Source of the DNA: Limnohabitans sp. 103DPR2
GTDB taxonomy: Bacteria; Pseudomonadota; Gammaproteobacteria; Burkholderiales; Burkholderiaceae_C
Assembly: GCF_001412575.1 (NCBI RefSeq)
Contig: NZ_CP011834.1
Coordinates: 682,001-746,000, forward strand
Direction: 5' to 3'
Length of the DNA: 64,000 bases
How positions within the stretch are numbered: the first letter of the stretch is position 1; each line of letters opens with the position of its first letter. The notes beneath the pieces were generated by a model that worked only from the letters and a program-made list of their open reading frames with translations, was not told where the DNA came from and ran no database searches. The translations under genes were made by a program, and so were the position numbers. Below, one piece after another: positions 17,067 to 25,615 of this stretch.

Positions 17067-18572
17067 ATGACTGGCAGTTATCAAAAATTTTGGACAGGTG
17101 TGACCTTGGTGTTTGCTTGCTCTTGGGCTGTCGCGCAAAAGAATGCAGGGAGAGATCAATTTTTTTGGTTAGGTCAAATTAACAAAGCTTCGGCAGTCAT
17201 CAACGTCGATGAAGGCTTGCTTGAACGTGAGAAAGCACCCAAGATTGCCGCTGGCATCGTCAAGGTCATGGCAGATGGCGACAAGCCTGGTGCGGCGCGT
17301 CCCTTTCGTGTGGTTGAATTTGAACCCTTGCTGATTAGCGCTGCAGGACAAGAAGCCAGCTTGTTGCATGCCGGGCGCTCTAGCCAAGACATGTTTGCCA
17401 CTTATCGGGCGGCGATCATGCGTGACAATCTCTTGGATTTGGCCGATCAGCTCACCAAAACCTCCGAAACGCTTGTTCGCTTGTCTGAAAAACATGCGCA
17501 AACCATTGTTCCCAACTACACCAATGGCATTGCGGCCCAACCAAATAGCTTGGGGCATGCTTGGCTGGGACATGCTGCTGGTTTTGAGCGCGATGCGCAA
17601 CGCATACGAGAAGCCTATGCGCGTATCGACAGGTCACCCATGGGGACAACCGTTTTGAATGGCAGCAGTTGGCCCTTGAATCGCACGCGCATGGCGAATT
17701 ACTTAGGCTTTGAAACGATCGTCGACAACGCCTATGACGCGGCGCAAATTTCGTCGAGCGAGTATCCCGTTGAAGTCAGCGCCATTGTGACCAGCATTGG
17801 TTTGCATACGGGGCACTTTATTCAAGACGTTATGAGTCAATACGGTCAGATTCGGCCCTGGATTTTTCTGGTGCCACTGCGATTTGTGAATACGCAAATC
17901 TCAAGTGCCATGCCGCAAAAACAAAACCCAATTTTGTTGACTGAAACGCGTCGAGAAATTTCTTCAACCTTGGCTTTGGCAATGGGGCCATTGATGCGGG
18001 CGCATAACATCACACCTGGCATGCAAGATCCCAAAGAGGAAAGCAGCAACACCGAAATGGTTCAAAGTGCGGTGCAATTTCTCAAACGTTTTGATCGAAT
18101 TTTGAATGCCCTTGTGGTTGATCCCGATAGAGCATTGGAGGAGTTGAACAGTGACTGGACTGCGTCACAAGAATTGGCAGATGTGTTGATGCGCAAGTAC
18201 AAAGTGCCGTTTCGCGTGGGACATCATTTCTCAACCGACATAGTTAAGCATGCCAAGCAACACAACATCAAGCCGCTTGACTTTCCTTATGCCGAAGCCA
18301 AACGCATCTACAAAGAAGTCATGAAAGAGTTTGATCCTCAGATGGAATTGCCCATGTCTGAAGTTGAATTTAAGAGCACGCTCAATCCTGTCGCGATTGT
18401 TCAAAATCGGGCCACGGTAGGCGGACCTCAGGCTTCTGAAATGAAGCGCATGGTGGCGCTGGCCAAAGACAAGCTCAAAGACCAGCAAAAGTGGACGACT
18501 GAGAAACGACAAAAAATAAATCAATCGCTAGCGCTTCTTGAAAAAGACTTTCAACGATTGTTGCAGCCATGA
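17067..18572 (+). CDS. Exported argininosuccinate-lyase-like protein (fumarase/aspartase superfamily)
   Basis: Homology to ArgH-type lyases is clear from WPLNRTRMANYLGF, DNAYDAAQISSSEYPVEV and the superfamily signature SSAMPQKQNP (catalytic serine loop). Two features depart from ArgH. First, an apparent signal peptide precedes the domain (MTGSYQKFWTGVTLVFACSWAVAQ), chosen because this ATG at 17067 has GAGG upstream. Second, the usual GYTHLQ loop reads NYTNGIAAQP, so the conserved catalytic-base His is replaced by Asn. A C-terminal tail of about 60 residues is Lys/Gln-rich. It is 501 residues against about 460-470 for ArgH. It is probably a periplasmic lyase of altered chemistry or a non-catalytic homologue; the substrate is unknown. 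Confidence 0.8.
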   Translation: MTGSYQKFWTGVTLVFACSWAVAQKNAGRDQFFWLGQINKASAVINVDEGLLEREKAPKIAAGIVKVMADGDKPGAARPFRVVEFEPLLISAAGQEASLLHAGRSSQDMFATYRAAIMRDNLLDLADQLTKTSETLVRLSEKHAQTIVPNYTNGIAAQPNSLGHAWLGHAAGFERDAQRIREAYARIDRSPMGTTVLNGSSWPLNRTRMANYLGFETIVDNAYDAAQISSSEYPVEVSAIVTSIGLHTGHFIQDVMSQYGQIRPWIFLVPLRFVNTQISSAMPQKQNPILLTETRREISSTLALAMGPLMRAHNITPGMQDPKEESSNTEMVQSAVQFLKRFDRILNALVVDPDRALEELNSDWTASQELADVLMRKYKVPFRVGHHFSTDIVKHAKQHNIKPLDFPYAEAKRIYKEVMKEFDPQMELPMSEVEFKSTLNPVAIVQNRATVGGPQASEMKRMVALAKDKLKDQQKWTTEKRQKINQSLALLEKDFQRLLQP

Positions 18573-18577
18573 ATTGA

Positions 18578-19390
18578 ATGGCTTTTCAAGCGATGAAAAA
18601 TTCATTGAAATGTTTTGTGCTTTGGCTGGTGTTGGGATGTTCGCTTGGCGCATCGGTATCGTTTGCTAAGACGCTCAACATCAAGCCGATCAGCAACGCC
18701 AGTCCAGAGCGCGTCTTGTTTGTTGGCAACAGTTACTACTATTACAACAACAGCCTTCACAACCACGTGTCTTATCTTGTCGAAGCCGCTGAACCTGCAT
18801 TGGGCGCGCGTTTGCAATTCAAGTCGTCCACCATTGGGGGTGCTGCGCTCAATCACCACAACATGCCGCACCTCATCGAGCCGGGCCGCATTGGTGTGTC
18901 GCAGCCGTTTGAGTGGGTGGTGATGCAAGGCGGCAGTGGTGAGCCACTCTCGCCGCGTCGCCGTGAGATTTTTCGACAGACGGCGGCCCTCAATGCGGAT
19001 TTGATTCGTGCCAAAGGCGGGCAAGTAGCGCTTTACATGACGCATGTCTATGTCAAGCCGCACCGTCAAGTCAAGCCAGAAAACATTGTGGCGACAGAAT
19101 CGATGTACGTCGATGTGGGCAACGAGATCGGTGCCTTGGTGATTCCCGTGGGCTTGGCTTTTGAGGAGGCGTATCGCCGCTTTCCAGATTTGAAGTTTCA
19201 CAATCGCGATGGCACACACCCATCATTGCTGGGCACTTACCTGGCGGCTTGCACCACATTTGCCGCTTTGTATGGCCGCTCGCCCGTGGGCAATGTGTAC
19301 CGTGCAGATGGCCTTATTGATGAAGGGCTGGCAACCCAGCTTCAACAAGTTGCACAGGATGTTGTGACACAATTCTTTCAACGCAACTGA
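18578..19390 (+). CDS. Exported SGNH/GDSL-like hydrolase, putative
   Basis: The 270-residue product has an N-terminal signal peptide (MKNSLKCFVLWLVLGCSLGASVSFA) and SGNH-like blocks: FVGNSYYYYNNSLHNHV (block I, Ser in GNS), STIGGAALNHH (block II Gly), VVMQGGSGEP (block III, with Gly-Gly-Ser where GxN is usual) and the Asp-His pair in NRDGTHPSLLGTY (block V). The substrate class (acyl, acetyl or glycan ester) cannot be told. The start is either ATG 18578 or ATG 18593; neither has a good ribosome site. It follows the lyase-like gene by 5 bp and precedes the lipoprotein gene by 6 bp. Confidence 0.75.
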   Translation: MAFQAMKNSLKCFVLWLVLGCSLGASVSFAKTLNIKPISNASPERVLFVGNSYYYYNNSLHNHVSYLVEAAEPALGARLQFKSSTIGGAALNHHNMPHLIEPGRIGVSQPFEWVVMQGGSGEPLSPRRREIFRQTAALNADLIRAKGGQVALYMTHVYVKPHRQVKPENIVATESMYVDVGNEIGALVIPVGLAFEEAYRRFPDLKFHNRDGTHPSLLGTYLAACTTFAALYGRSPVGNVYRADGLIDEGLATQLQQVAQDVVTQFFQRN

Positions 19391-19396
19391 AACGCT

Positions 19397-20146
19397 GTGA
19401 ACATGACTTTGCCCTTTGGTACTCGTTTGGCTTGGGCCCTGTGCCTTGGCGTCACGGTGTGGGCCTTGCAGGGCTGTGGCAGCTTGCCTCTTCCAGGAAA
19501 ATCAGTCGCTGTCAGCAATCAAACCGCTTGGCAGCCCGAAGACCAATTGAAGTGGGACGCCGTCAAACTCCCTGGCAAAGTATCGACGCAATATTCTGTG
19601 GTGCGCTTGAGCAATCGCAGTGCCTTGCAGGCCAATGCGCAATCTTCGGCCAGCATGCTGCGCAAAGATTTGCACATTGAACCCGAACAACTGGGTGTCT
19701 TGAGTTTTTCTTGGCAAATCAAAAAATTGATAGACGGTGCTGACATGGCACAACGAGATCAAGACGACTCGCCAGTTCGCCTTGTGTTGGCCTTTGATGG
19801 TGATCGAAGTCAGTTTTCTGCCAAAAACGCCATGCTGAGTGAGCTGTCTCATGTGATGTCGGGACGTCCCATGCCGTATGCCACCCTGATGTATGTGTGG
19901 TGCAACCATCGGCCGGTTGAGTCGGTCATTCAAAACCCTCGAACCGATCGAATTCAAAAAATTGTCGTCGAGTCGGGGTCGCAGCGTTTGAACCAGTGGT
20001 TGACCTATGAACGCAATATTCGTGAAGACTATGAAAAAGCATTCGGTGAACCGCCCGGGGCGCTGATTGGCATTGGCTTGATGACCGACAGCGACAACAC
20101 GCGCAGCCATGCACAATCTTGGTATGGTGCGATTCGCTTGCATTGA
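19397..20146 (+). CDS. DUF3047-like lipoprotein
   Basis: The 249-residue product has a lipoprotein signal ending in the lipobox LQGC (about residue 27), so it should be lipid-anchored facing the periplasm. The body (LSFSWQIKKLIDGADMAQRDQDDSPVRLVLAFDGD; LMYVWCNHRPVESVI; IGLMTDSDNTRSHAQSWYGAIRL) matches the DUF3047 pattern as I recall it, a family of unknown function. The start is GTG 19397 or ATG 19403. It is the last of three tightly packed genes for exported proteins. Confidence 0.8.
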   Translation: MNMTLPFGTRLAWALCLGVTVWALQGCGSLPLPGKSVAVSNQTAWQPEDQLKWDAVKLPGKVSTQYSVVRLSNRSALQANAQSSASMLRKDLHIEPEQLGVLSFSWQIKKLIDGADMAQRDQDDSPVRLVLAFDGDRSQFSAKNAMLSELSHVMSGRPMPYATLMYVWCNHRPVESVIQNPRTDRIQKIVVESGSQRLNQWLTYERNIREDYEKAFGEPPGALIGIGLMTDSDNTRSHAQSWYGAIRLH

Positions 20147-20265
20147 CAAGCTGTCATTTTGAGCGTTCGTTGGCAATTTCCGCGAGTGAAGCGCAGTCGG
20201 GAATCCCCTCTGGCCAAAGTAGGCCTGTTTGTTGCATAGTTCAGGGTTCGAATTAAGGGAATTGA

Positions 20266-21246
20266 ATGTTTGCATTTGTCATTCAACGCCTGATCCAGGC
20301 AGTCATGGTCATGGTTTCGGTGGCGTTCATCGCATTTTTGCTGTTCCAGTATGTGGGCGACCCCGTGTTGTTCATTTTGGGCCAAGACGCCACCGCTGAC
20401 CAAATTACAGCGCTGCGCAAAGATTTGGGCTTAGACCAGCCCTTTGTGGTGCAGTTTTGGCACTTTTTGCTCAATGCCGCACAGGGCGAATTTGGCATCA
20501 GCCTGCGCCAAGGCGCCAAAGTGTCCCAACTCATTGCAGATCGCTTTCCAGCCACCTTAGAGTTGGCTGTTTTGGCCGCCGGCATGGCCTTGTTGATTGG
20601 CATTCCCATGGGCGTTTATGCCGCCCTGCGCCGCGGTACCTTTGGCAGCCAACTGCTCATGACCCTGTCTTTGCTGGGTGTGTCATTGCCCACTTTCCTC
20701 ATTGGCATTTTGTTGATTTTGTTTTTCGCGGTCTTGCTGGGCTGGTTCCCAAGTTTTGGCCGTGGCGATGTCGTCAAAATTGGTTGGTGGAGCACAGGCT
20801 TGCTCACGGCCAAAGGTTGGCACCACATCATCTTGCCGGCCCTCACGCTCACGGTGTTTCAGTTGACCCTCATCATGCGTTTGGTGCGCGCTGAAATGTT
20901 GGAAGTGTTGCGCACCGATTACATCAAGTTTGCGCGTGCACGTGGCTTGTCCAACCGGGCTATTCACTTTGGTCATGCACTTAAAAACACCCTGGTGCCC
21001 GTGATGACCATCACCGGTTTGCAATTGGGTGGCCTCATTGCCTTTGCCATCATCACGGAGACGGTGTTTCAGTGGCCCGGCATGGGCTTGTTGTTCATTC
21101 AAGCGGTGACCTTTGCCGACATTCCGGTCATGGCGGCGTACCTGTGTTTGATTGCGTTGATTTTTGTGGTCATCAATTTGATTGTGGACTTGCTGTACTT
21201 TTTGGTGGACCCCCGGTTGCGCGTTGGCAAGGCGGGAGGGCACTGA
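20266..21246 (+). CDS. Peptide-type ABC transporter permease (DppB-like), second system
   Basis: The 326-residue inner-membrane permease carries the N-terminal helix FVIQRLIQAVMVMVSVAFIAF, about six membrane segments, EAA loop ARARGLSNRAIHFGHALKN and the end LVDLLYFLVDPRLRVG. It is the first gene of a second dipeptide/oligopeptide-type importer. The intergenic 119 bp before it carries no obvious operator. The substrate is not readable from the sequence. Confidence 0.94.
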   Translation: MFAFVIQRLIQAVMVMVSVAFIAFLLFQYVGDPVLFILGQDATADQITALRKDLGLDQPFVVQFWHFLLNAAQGEFGISLRQGAKVSQLIADRFPATLELAVLAAGMALLIGIPMGVYAALRRGTFGSQLLMTLSLLGVSLPTFLIGILLILFFAVLLGWFPSFGRGDVVKIGWWSTGLLTAKGWHHIILPALTLTVFQLTLIMRLVRAEMLEVLRTDYIKFARARGLSNRAIHFGHALKNTLVPVMTITGLQLGGLIAFAIITETVFQWPGMGLLFIQAVTFADIPVMAAYLCLIALIFVVINLIVDLLYFLVDPRLRVGKAGGH

Positions 21247-21248
21247 GC

Positions 21249-22535
21249 ATGTTGCGCAACAGTTCACATGACCTGAGTGCAGCCGACCCGGCCTTTCAAG
21301 GCGCTTCTTTGAAAAATGCCTTGGCCCAAGGTCGCGCCTTTGCACACATTGCCAAATTCCACCCCGAGCTCACAGCGTTCCGGCGTGACCTCCATGCCAA
21401 CCCCGAGTTGGGCTTTGAAGAAATTTACACCTCGAGCCGTGTGGTTGAAGCGCTGAAAGTTTCTGGTGTCGACGCCATTCACACAGGCATCGGCAAAACA
21501 GGCGTGGTGGCCTTGGTGCATGGCCAAGGTCGAAATGCAGCAAACCCAGGGCGCATGATTGGTTTGCGCGCCGACATGGATGCGCTGCCCTTGCCCGAGC
21601 ACAACGACAGTTTGTGGAAATCCAAAAATTCAGGCTTGATGCATGCCTGTGGTCACGATGGCCATACGGCCATGTTATTGGGTGCGGCGAGATACTTGGC
21701 CGAGACACGTCAGTTTGACGGCACCGCCGTGCTGATTTTTCAGCCAGGCGAAGAAGGCTACGCGGGTGCACGCGCCATGATGGAAGATGGTTTGTTCGAC
21801 CGCTTTCCTTGCGAACAGGTGTATGCACAGCACAACTCGCCCGAAACACCCTTAGGCGTCATTGGCGTCACACCAGGCCCCATGCAAGCCGCAGCCGATA
21901 CCATTCGCATTCACATCACCGGCAAGGGCGGTCATGGTGCCAGACCGCATCAAGCGGTGGATCCTGTGCTGGTAGCGGCGCACATCATCACGGCGGCGCA
22001 AAGCATTGTGGCCCGCAATCTGTCTGCGTTTGATCAAGCGGTCATCAGCATTTGCTCGATGCAAGCAGGCAACCCGGGGGCCTCCAGCGTCATCCCTGGC
22101 GAGGCCACTTTGGTGGGCACCGTGCGCACTTACAACGAAGCGGTTCAGCAAACCATTGAGGACCGCTTGCGCCATTTGTGCGAATCGGTGGCCCATGGCT
22201 TTGGTGCCACGGCACAACTCACCTACAAGCGCGGTTATCCGGCCACCGTCAACACGGTACCCGAGGCCAACTTTGCGGCCGATGTGGCCACCACCTTGGT
22301 GGGCGCAGAGCGCGTATGGCGCAACATGCCACCCAGCATGGGGGCGGAAGATTTTTCGTTCATGTTGCAGGCCAAGCCGGGTGCGTATTTGCGCGTGGGT
22401 CAAGGCGCCATCGATGGCCCCGGCCCTCACCCTTTGCACAACAGTCGCTACGATTTCAACGATGCCATCCTGCCTTTAGGGGCAGCGTTGCATGCCAGCT
22501 TGGTGGAGCATGCGCTGCCACTGTCTGGCGTTTAA
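21249..22535 (+). CDS. M20-family amidohydrolase (hippurate hydrolase / aminoacylase-like)
   Basis: This is a zinc peptidase/amidase of the M20D type that releases acyl groups from N-acyl amino acids or similar compounds. The 428-residue product shows the metal ligands in MHACGHDGHTAML, FQPGEEGYAGA and GGHGARPHQAVDP, and a late ligand region HPLHNSRYDFND. No signal peptide is seen, so it is cytoplasmic. It starts 2 bp after the first permease gene and lies before the second permease gene, so it is built into the transporter operon and probably processes the imported compound. Confidence 0.93.
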   Translation: MLRNSSHDLSAADPAFQGASLKNALAQGRAFAHIAKFHPELTAFRRDLHANPELGFEEIYTSSRVVEALKVSGVDAIHTGIGKTGVVALVHGQGRNAANPGRMIGLRADMDALPLPEHNDSLWKSKNSGLMHACGHDGHTAMLLGAARYLAETRQFDGTAVLIFQPGEEGYAGARAMMEDGLFDRFPCEQVYAQHNSPETPLGVIGVTPGPMQAAADTIRIHITGKGGHGARPHQAVDPVLVAAHIITAAQSIVARNLSAFDQAVISICSMQAGNPGASSVIPGEATLVGTVRTYNEAVQQTIEDRLRHLCESVAHGFGATAQLTYKRGYPATVNTVPEANFAADVATTLVGAERVWRNMPPSMGAEDFSFMLQAKPGAYLRVGQGAIDGPGPHPLHNSRYDFNDAILPLGAALHASLVEHALPLSGV

Positions 22536-22577
22536 CACTTGGCCACGAAGACCCTCATTCAGAAAGATTCAGACGGC

Positions 22578-23489
22578 ATGTCCAATCCCATTTCCCGTTG
22601 GCTCAACAGCGATGTTGGCTACAGTTTCAAGCATTCCAAAACAGCCATGTCGGCGGCTTTGATTGCCTTCATCTTTATTTTTTGCGCGTTGTTTGCCAAG
22701 TGGGTTGCGCCTTACAACCCCTTCGATGCCGCCAGTCTAGACCTCATGGATGCCCGTTTGCCCCCCGCATGGTCGGCGGAAGGAAGTGTCAAGTATTTGC
22801 TAGGCACGGATGACCAAGGCCGCGACATTTTGTCGGCCTTGATGTACGGCACACGGATCTCATTGGTGGTGGGTTTTGCATCCGTCTTTGTGTCCTTGTT
22901 GGTGGGTGTGACCTTGGGCCTGTTGGCTGGCTTTCGAGGCGGCTGGTTGGATGCCTTCCTCATGCGCTTGTGCGATGTGATGCTCTCCTTCCCGGCCATC
23001 TTGGTGGCCTTGCTGATTGCGGGTGTTGGACGTGCACTGTTTCCAGATGCCGATGACTCATTGGCCTTTGGCGTGCTCATCATTTCAATTTCACTCACCG
23101 GGTGGGTGCAATACGCGCGCACCGTTCGTGGCACCACCTTGGTCGAGCGCAACAAAGAATATGTTCAAGCTGCCCGCGTTACTGGGGTTGCACCCCTTCG
23201 CATCATGATCCGTCATGTACTGCCCAATGTGCTCGGCCCAGTGATGGTTCTGGCCACCATTCAAGTGGCCACCGCCATCATCACCGAAGCGACGCTGTCA
23301 TTCTTGGGCGTCGGTGTGCCGCCTACCTCGCCATCGCTGGGCACACTGATTCGCATTGGCAATGACTTTTTGTTTTCCGGTGAATGGTGGATCACCATTT
23401 TCCCAGGCGTGACCTTGGTCCTCATCGCCTTGTCTGTGAACTTGTTGGGCGATTGGCTGCGCGATGCCTTGAACCCTCGTTTGCGTTGA
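22578..23489 (+). CDS. Peptide-type ABC transporter permease (DppC-like), second system
   Basis: The start MSNPISRWLNSDVGYSF at 22578 gives 303 residues; a TTG at 22539 would add 13 residues but has no ribosome site. DppC features: N-terminal helix AALIAFIFIFCALFAKWVAP, LLGTDDQGRDILSALMYGTR, EAA loop AARVTGVAPLRIMIRHVLPN, and the end NLLGDWLRDALNPRLR. It pairs with the DppB-like subunit encoded at 20266. Confidence 0.94.
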   Translation: MSNPISRWLNSDVGYSFKHSKTAMSAALIAFIFIFCALFAKWVAPYNPFDAASLDLMDARLPPAWSAEGSVKYLLGTDDQGRDILSALMYGTRISLVVGFASVFVSLLVGVTLGLLAGFRGGWLDAFLMRLCDVMLSFPAILVALLIAGVGRALFPDADDSLAFGVLIISISLTGWVQYARTVRGTTLVERNKEYVQAARVTGVAPLRIMIRHVLPNVLGPVMVLATIQVATAIITEATLSFLGVGVPPTSPSLGTLIRIGNDFLFSGEWWITIFPGVTLVLIALSVNLLGDWLRDALNPRLR

Positions 23490-23514
23490 GCCCTCATTCC
23501 TTTGACTGGTTGTC

Positions 23515-24513
23515 ATGAGTCTTCTACAAGTTAAAAATTTGGTCGTGGAGTTTCCAAGCCGGCATGGCACCTTGCGTGCGCTGGACGAAATTTCATTTGA
23601 AATTGCCCCTGGTGAAATCTTGGGTGTGGTGGGCGAGTCGGGTGCGGGCAAGTCCCTCACCGGTGCGTCCATCATTGGTTTGCTTGAACCACCAGGTCGT
23701 GTGGCCGGCGGTGAAATTTTGCTCCAAGGTCAGCGCATCGACAATTTGAACAACGACCAAATGCGCAGCATTCGGGGTCGCAAAATTGGGGCCATTTTTC
23801 AAGACCCGCTCACCTCACTGAACCCTTTGTATTCGGTGGGCAAGCAACTGACTGAAACCATTCAGGCGCATTTGCCTGTGTCTGATCAGGAAGCGCGTCA
23901 ACGCGCCATCGCTTTGTTGCAAGACACTGGCATTCCTGCCGCGGCAGAGCGCATTGACCACTACCCCCATCAGTTTTCGGGCGGCATGCGTCAGCGCGTG
24001 GTGATTGCCTTGGCCTTGGCGGCCGAACCCCAACTGATTGTGGCGGACGAGCCCACCACGGCTTTGGACGTTTCCATCCAAGCGCAGATCATCAGCTTGC
24101 TTAAAAACATTTGCAAACAGCGCGGCGCCGCCGTGATGCTGATCACGCACGACATGGGCGTCATTGCCGAAACCTGCGACCGTGTGGCGGTGATGTATGC
24201 CGGCCGCATTGTGGAAGTTGGGCCTGTGCATCAGGTGATCAATCACCCAGAGCATCCATACACCGCAGGCCTGATGGCTTCAATCCCCGACATGGAAGTC
24301 GACCGCGAGCGCTTGAACCAAATCGATGGCGCCATGCCGCGATTGAATGCCATCCCCCAAGGGTGTGCCTTCAACCCTCGTTGCCCCCAAGCGTTTGATC
24401 GGTGCAGACAAGAAAGGCCTGAGTTGACTCAAGTGAACAAGTTCGACCACAGCGGTCAGACGCATGTTGCGTGCTGGTTGCAAAGCGAAGTGAGCGCGGA
24501 GGCGGTGCGATGA
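23515..24513 (+). CDS. Peptide-type ABC transporter ATP-binding protein (DppD-like), second system
   Basis: The 332-residue nucleotide-binding subunit shows Walker A GESGAGKS, Q-loop FQDPLTSLNPLYSVG, signature FSGGMRQR, Walker B LIVADEPTTALD and H-loop ITHDMG. The C-terminal oligopeptide domain includes HPYTAGLMASIP and a Cys-rich tail (GCAFNPRCPQAFDRC) like that seen in DppD/OppD. The stop overlaps the next ATPase gene (ATGA). Confidence 0.95.
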   Translation: MSLLQVKNLVVEFPSRHGTLRALDEISFEIAPGEILGVVGESGAGKSLTGASIIGLLEPPGRVAGGEILLQGQRIDNLNNDQMRSIRGRKIGAIFQDPLTSLNPLYSVGKQLTETIQAHLPVSDQEARQRAIALLQDTGIPAAAERIDHYPHQFSGGMRQRVVIALALAAEPQLIVADEPTTALDVSIQAQIISLLKNICKQRGAAVMLITHDMGVIAETCDRVAVMYAGRIVEVGPVHQVINHPEHPYTAGLMASIPDMEVDRERLNQIDGAMPRLNAIPQGCAFNPRCPQAFDRCRQERPELTQVNKFDHSGQTHVACWLQSEVSAEAVR

Positions 24514-25529
24514 GCCAGCACAATGCTTCTTCAAACCAGCAGCCCTTGGTGGTCGCGCACGACTTGGCCAAAACCTTTGACGTCTCTGCGCCTTGGCTCA
24601 GTCGGGTGATTGAACGCAAGCCTCGCCAACTACTGAAGGCGGTTGATGGCGTGAGCTTTGAAATTGAACGCGGCAAAACACTGGCCTTGGTGGGTGAGTC
24701 CGGTTGCGGCAAAAGCACGGTGGCGCGCTTGTTGGTGGGTTTGTATGAGCCAACCCGCGGTGGCCTCACCTTTGACGGAGAGGACGCCCATGCAGCGTTC
24801 AAATCCGACAACGCCAAAGCCATGCGCAAACGCATTCAGATGATTTTCCAAGACCCTTATGCCAGTTTGAACCCGCGCTGGAAAGTGGAAGACATCATTG
24901 GTGAGCCTCTCAAAGAACACGGACTGATTCACGATGAGCAAGAACTGAAAGCCCGTGTGGCAGAGTTGTTGCAGTCAGTAGGCTTGTCTGCCCTCGACAT
25001 GGTGAAGTACCCCCATCAATTCTCTGGCGGTCAACGTCAGCGCATTTCAATTGCGCGCGCATTGGCTACAGCACCTGAGTTTTTGGTCTGCGATGAGCCC
25101 ACTTCCGCGTTGGATGTCAGCGTGCAGGCGCAAGTGCTCAACATCATGAAAGATTTGCAGCGCGAGCGCGGCCTGACTTATTTGTTCATCTCGCACAACC
25201 TGGCGGTGGTGCGCCACGTGAGTGACAACGTGGGCGTGATGTATTTGGGGCAGTTGGTGGAATTGGCCGATAAGCACAGCTTGTTCAGCAACCCGCAACA
25301 TCCCTACACGCGCATGTTGCTCGATGCCATTCCCAAGATGAAAGACACTGGCCGTGCGCGGACCCCCGTGCAAGGCGAGGTGCCCAATCCACTCAACCCA
25401 CCACCTGGCTGCAGCTTCAACCCCCGTTGCCCCTTGGCCAATGAGCGCTGCAGAACGGAACGCCCTGTTTTGAAAAACATCAAGGGCATCAAGATTGCGT
25501 GCCATGCGGTGGAAGAAGGGCGACACTGA
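24510..25529 (+). CDS. Peptide-type ABC transporter ATP-binding protein (DppF-like), second system
   Basis: The 339-residue subunit shows Walker A GESGCGKS, Q-loop FQDPYASLNPRWKVE, signature FSGGQRQR, Walker B LVCDEPTSALD, H-loop ISHNLAVVRH and the tail GCSFNPRCPLANERC. The start at 24510 is set by the ATGA overlap with the DppD-like gene rather than the upstream ATG at 24471. It is the last gene of the operon, followed by a strong hairpin. Confidence 0.95.
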   Translation: MSQHNASSNQQPLVVAHDLAKTFDVSAPWLSRVIERKPRQLLKAVDGVSFEIERGKTLALVGESGCGKSTVARLLVGLYEPTRGGLTFDGEDAHAAFKSDNAKAMRKRIQMIFQDPYASLNPRWKVEDIIGEPLKEHGLIHDEQELKARVAELLQSVGLSALDMVKYPHQFSGGQRQRISIARALATAPEFLVCDEPTSALDVSVQAQVLNIMKDLQRERGLTYLFISHNLAVVRHVSDNVGVMYLGQLVELADKHSLFSNPQHPYTRMLLDAIPKMKDTGRARTPVQGEVPNPLNPPPGCSFNPRCPLANERCRTERPVLKNIKGIKIACHAVEEGRH

Positions 25530-25566
25530 AGCCCTGTCAGTCGCTTCTTTGGAGCTTCAGCAGGCA

Positions 25567-25599
25567 TAAAAAAAGACGCTCCGAGGAGCGTCTTTTTCG
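25567..25599. terminator. Bidirectional intrinsic terminator between convergent transporter genes
   Basis: A 10-bp perfect stem (AAGACGCTCC / GGAGCGTCTT) with a tiny loop is flanked by an A-run on the left and a T-run on the right, so it can terminate transcription from both sides: the ATPase gene (plus) and the binding-protein gene (minus). Confidence 0.9.
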
Positions 25600-25615
25600 T
25601 GGTAATCACTGAAGA

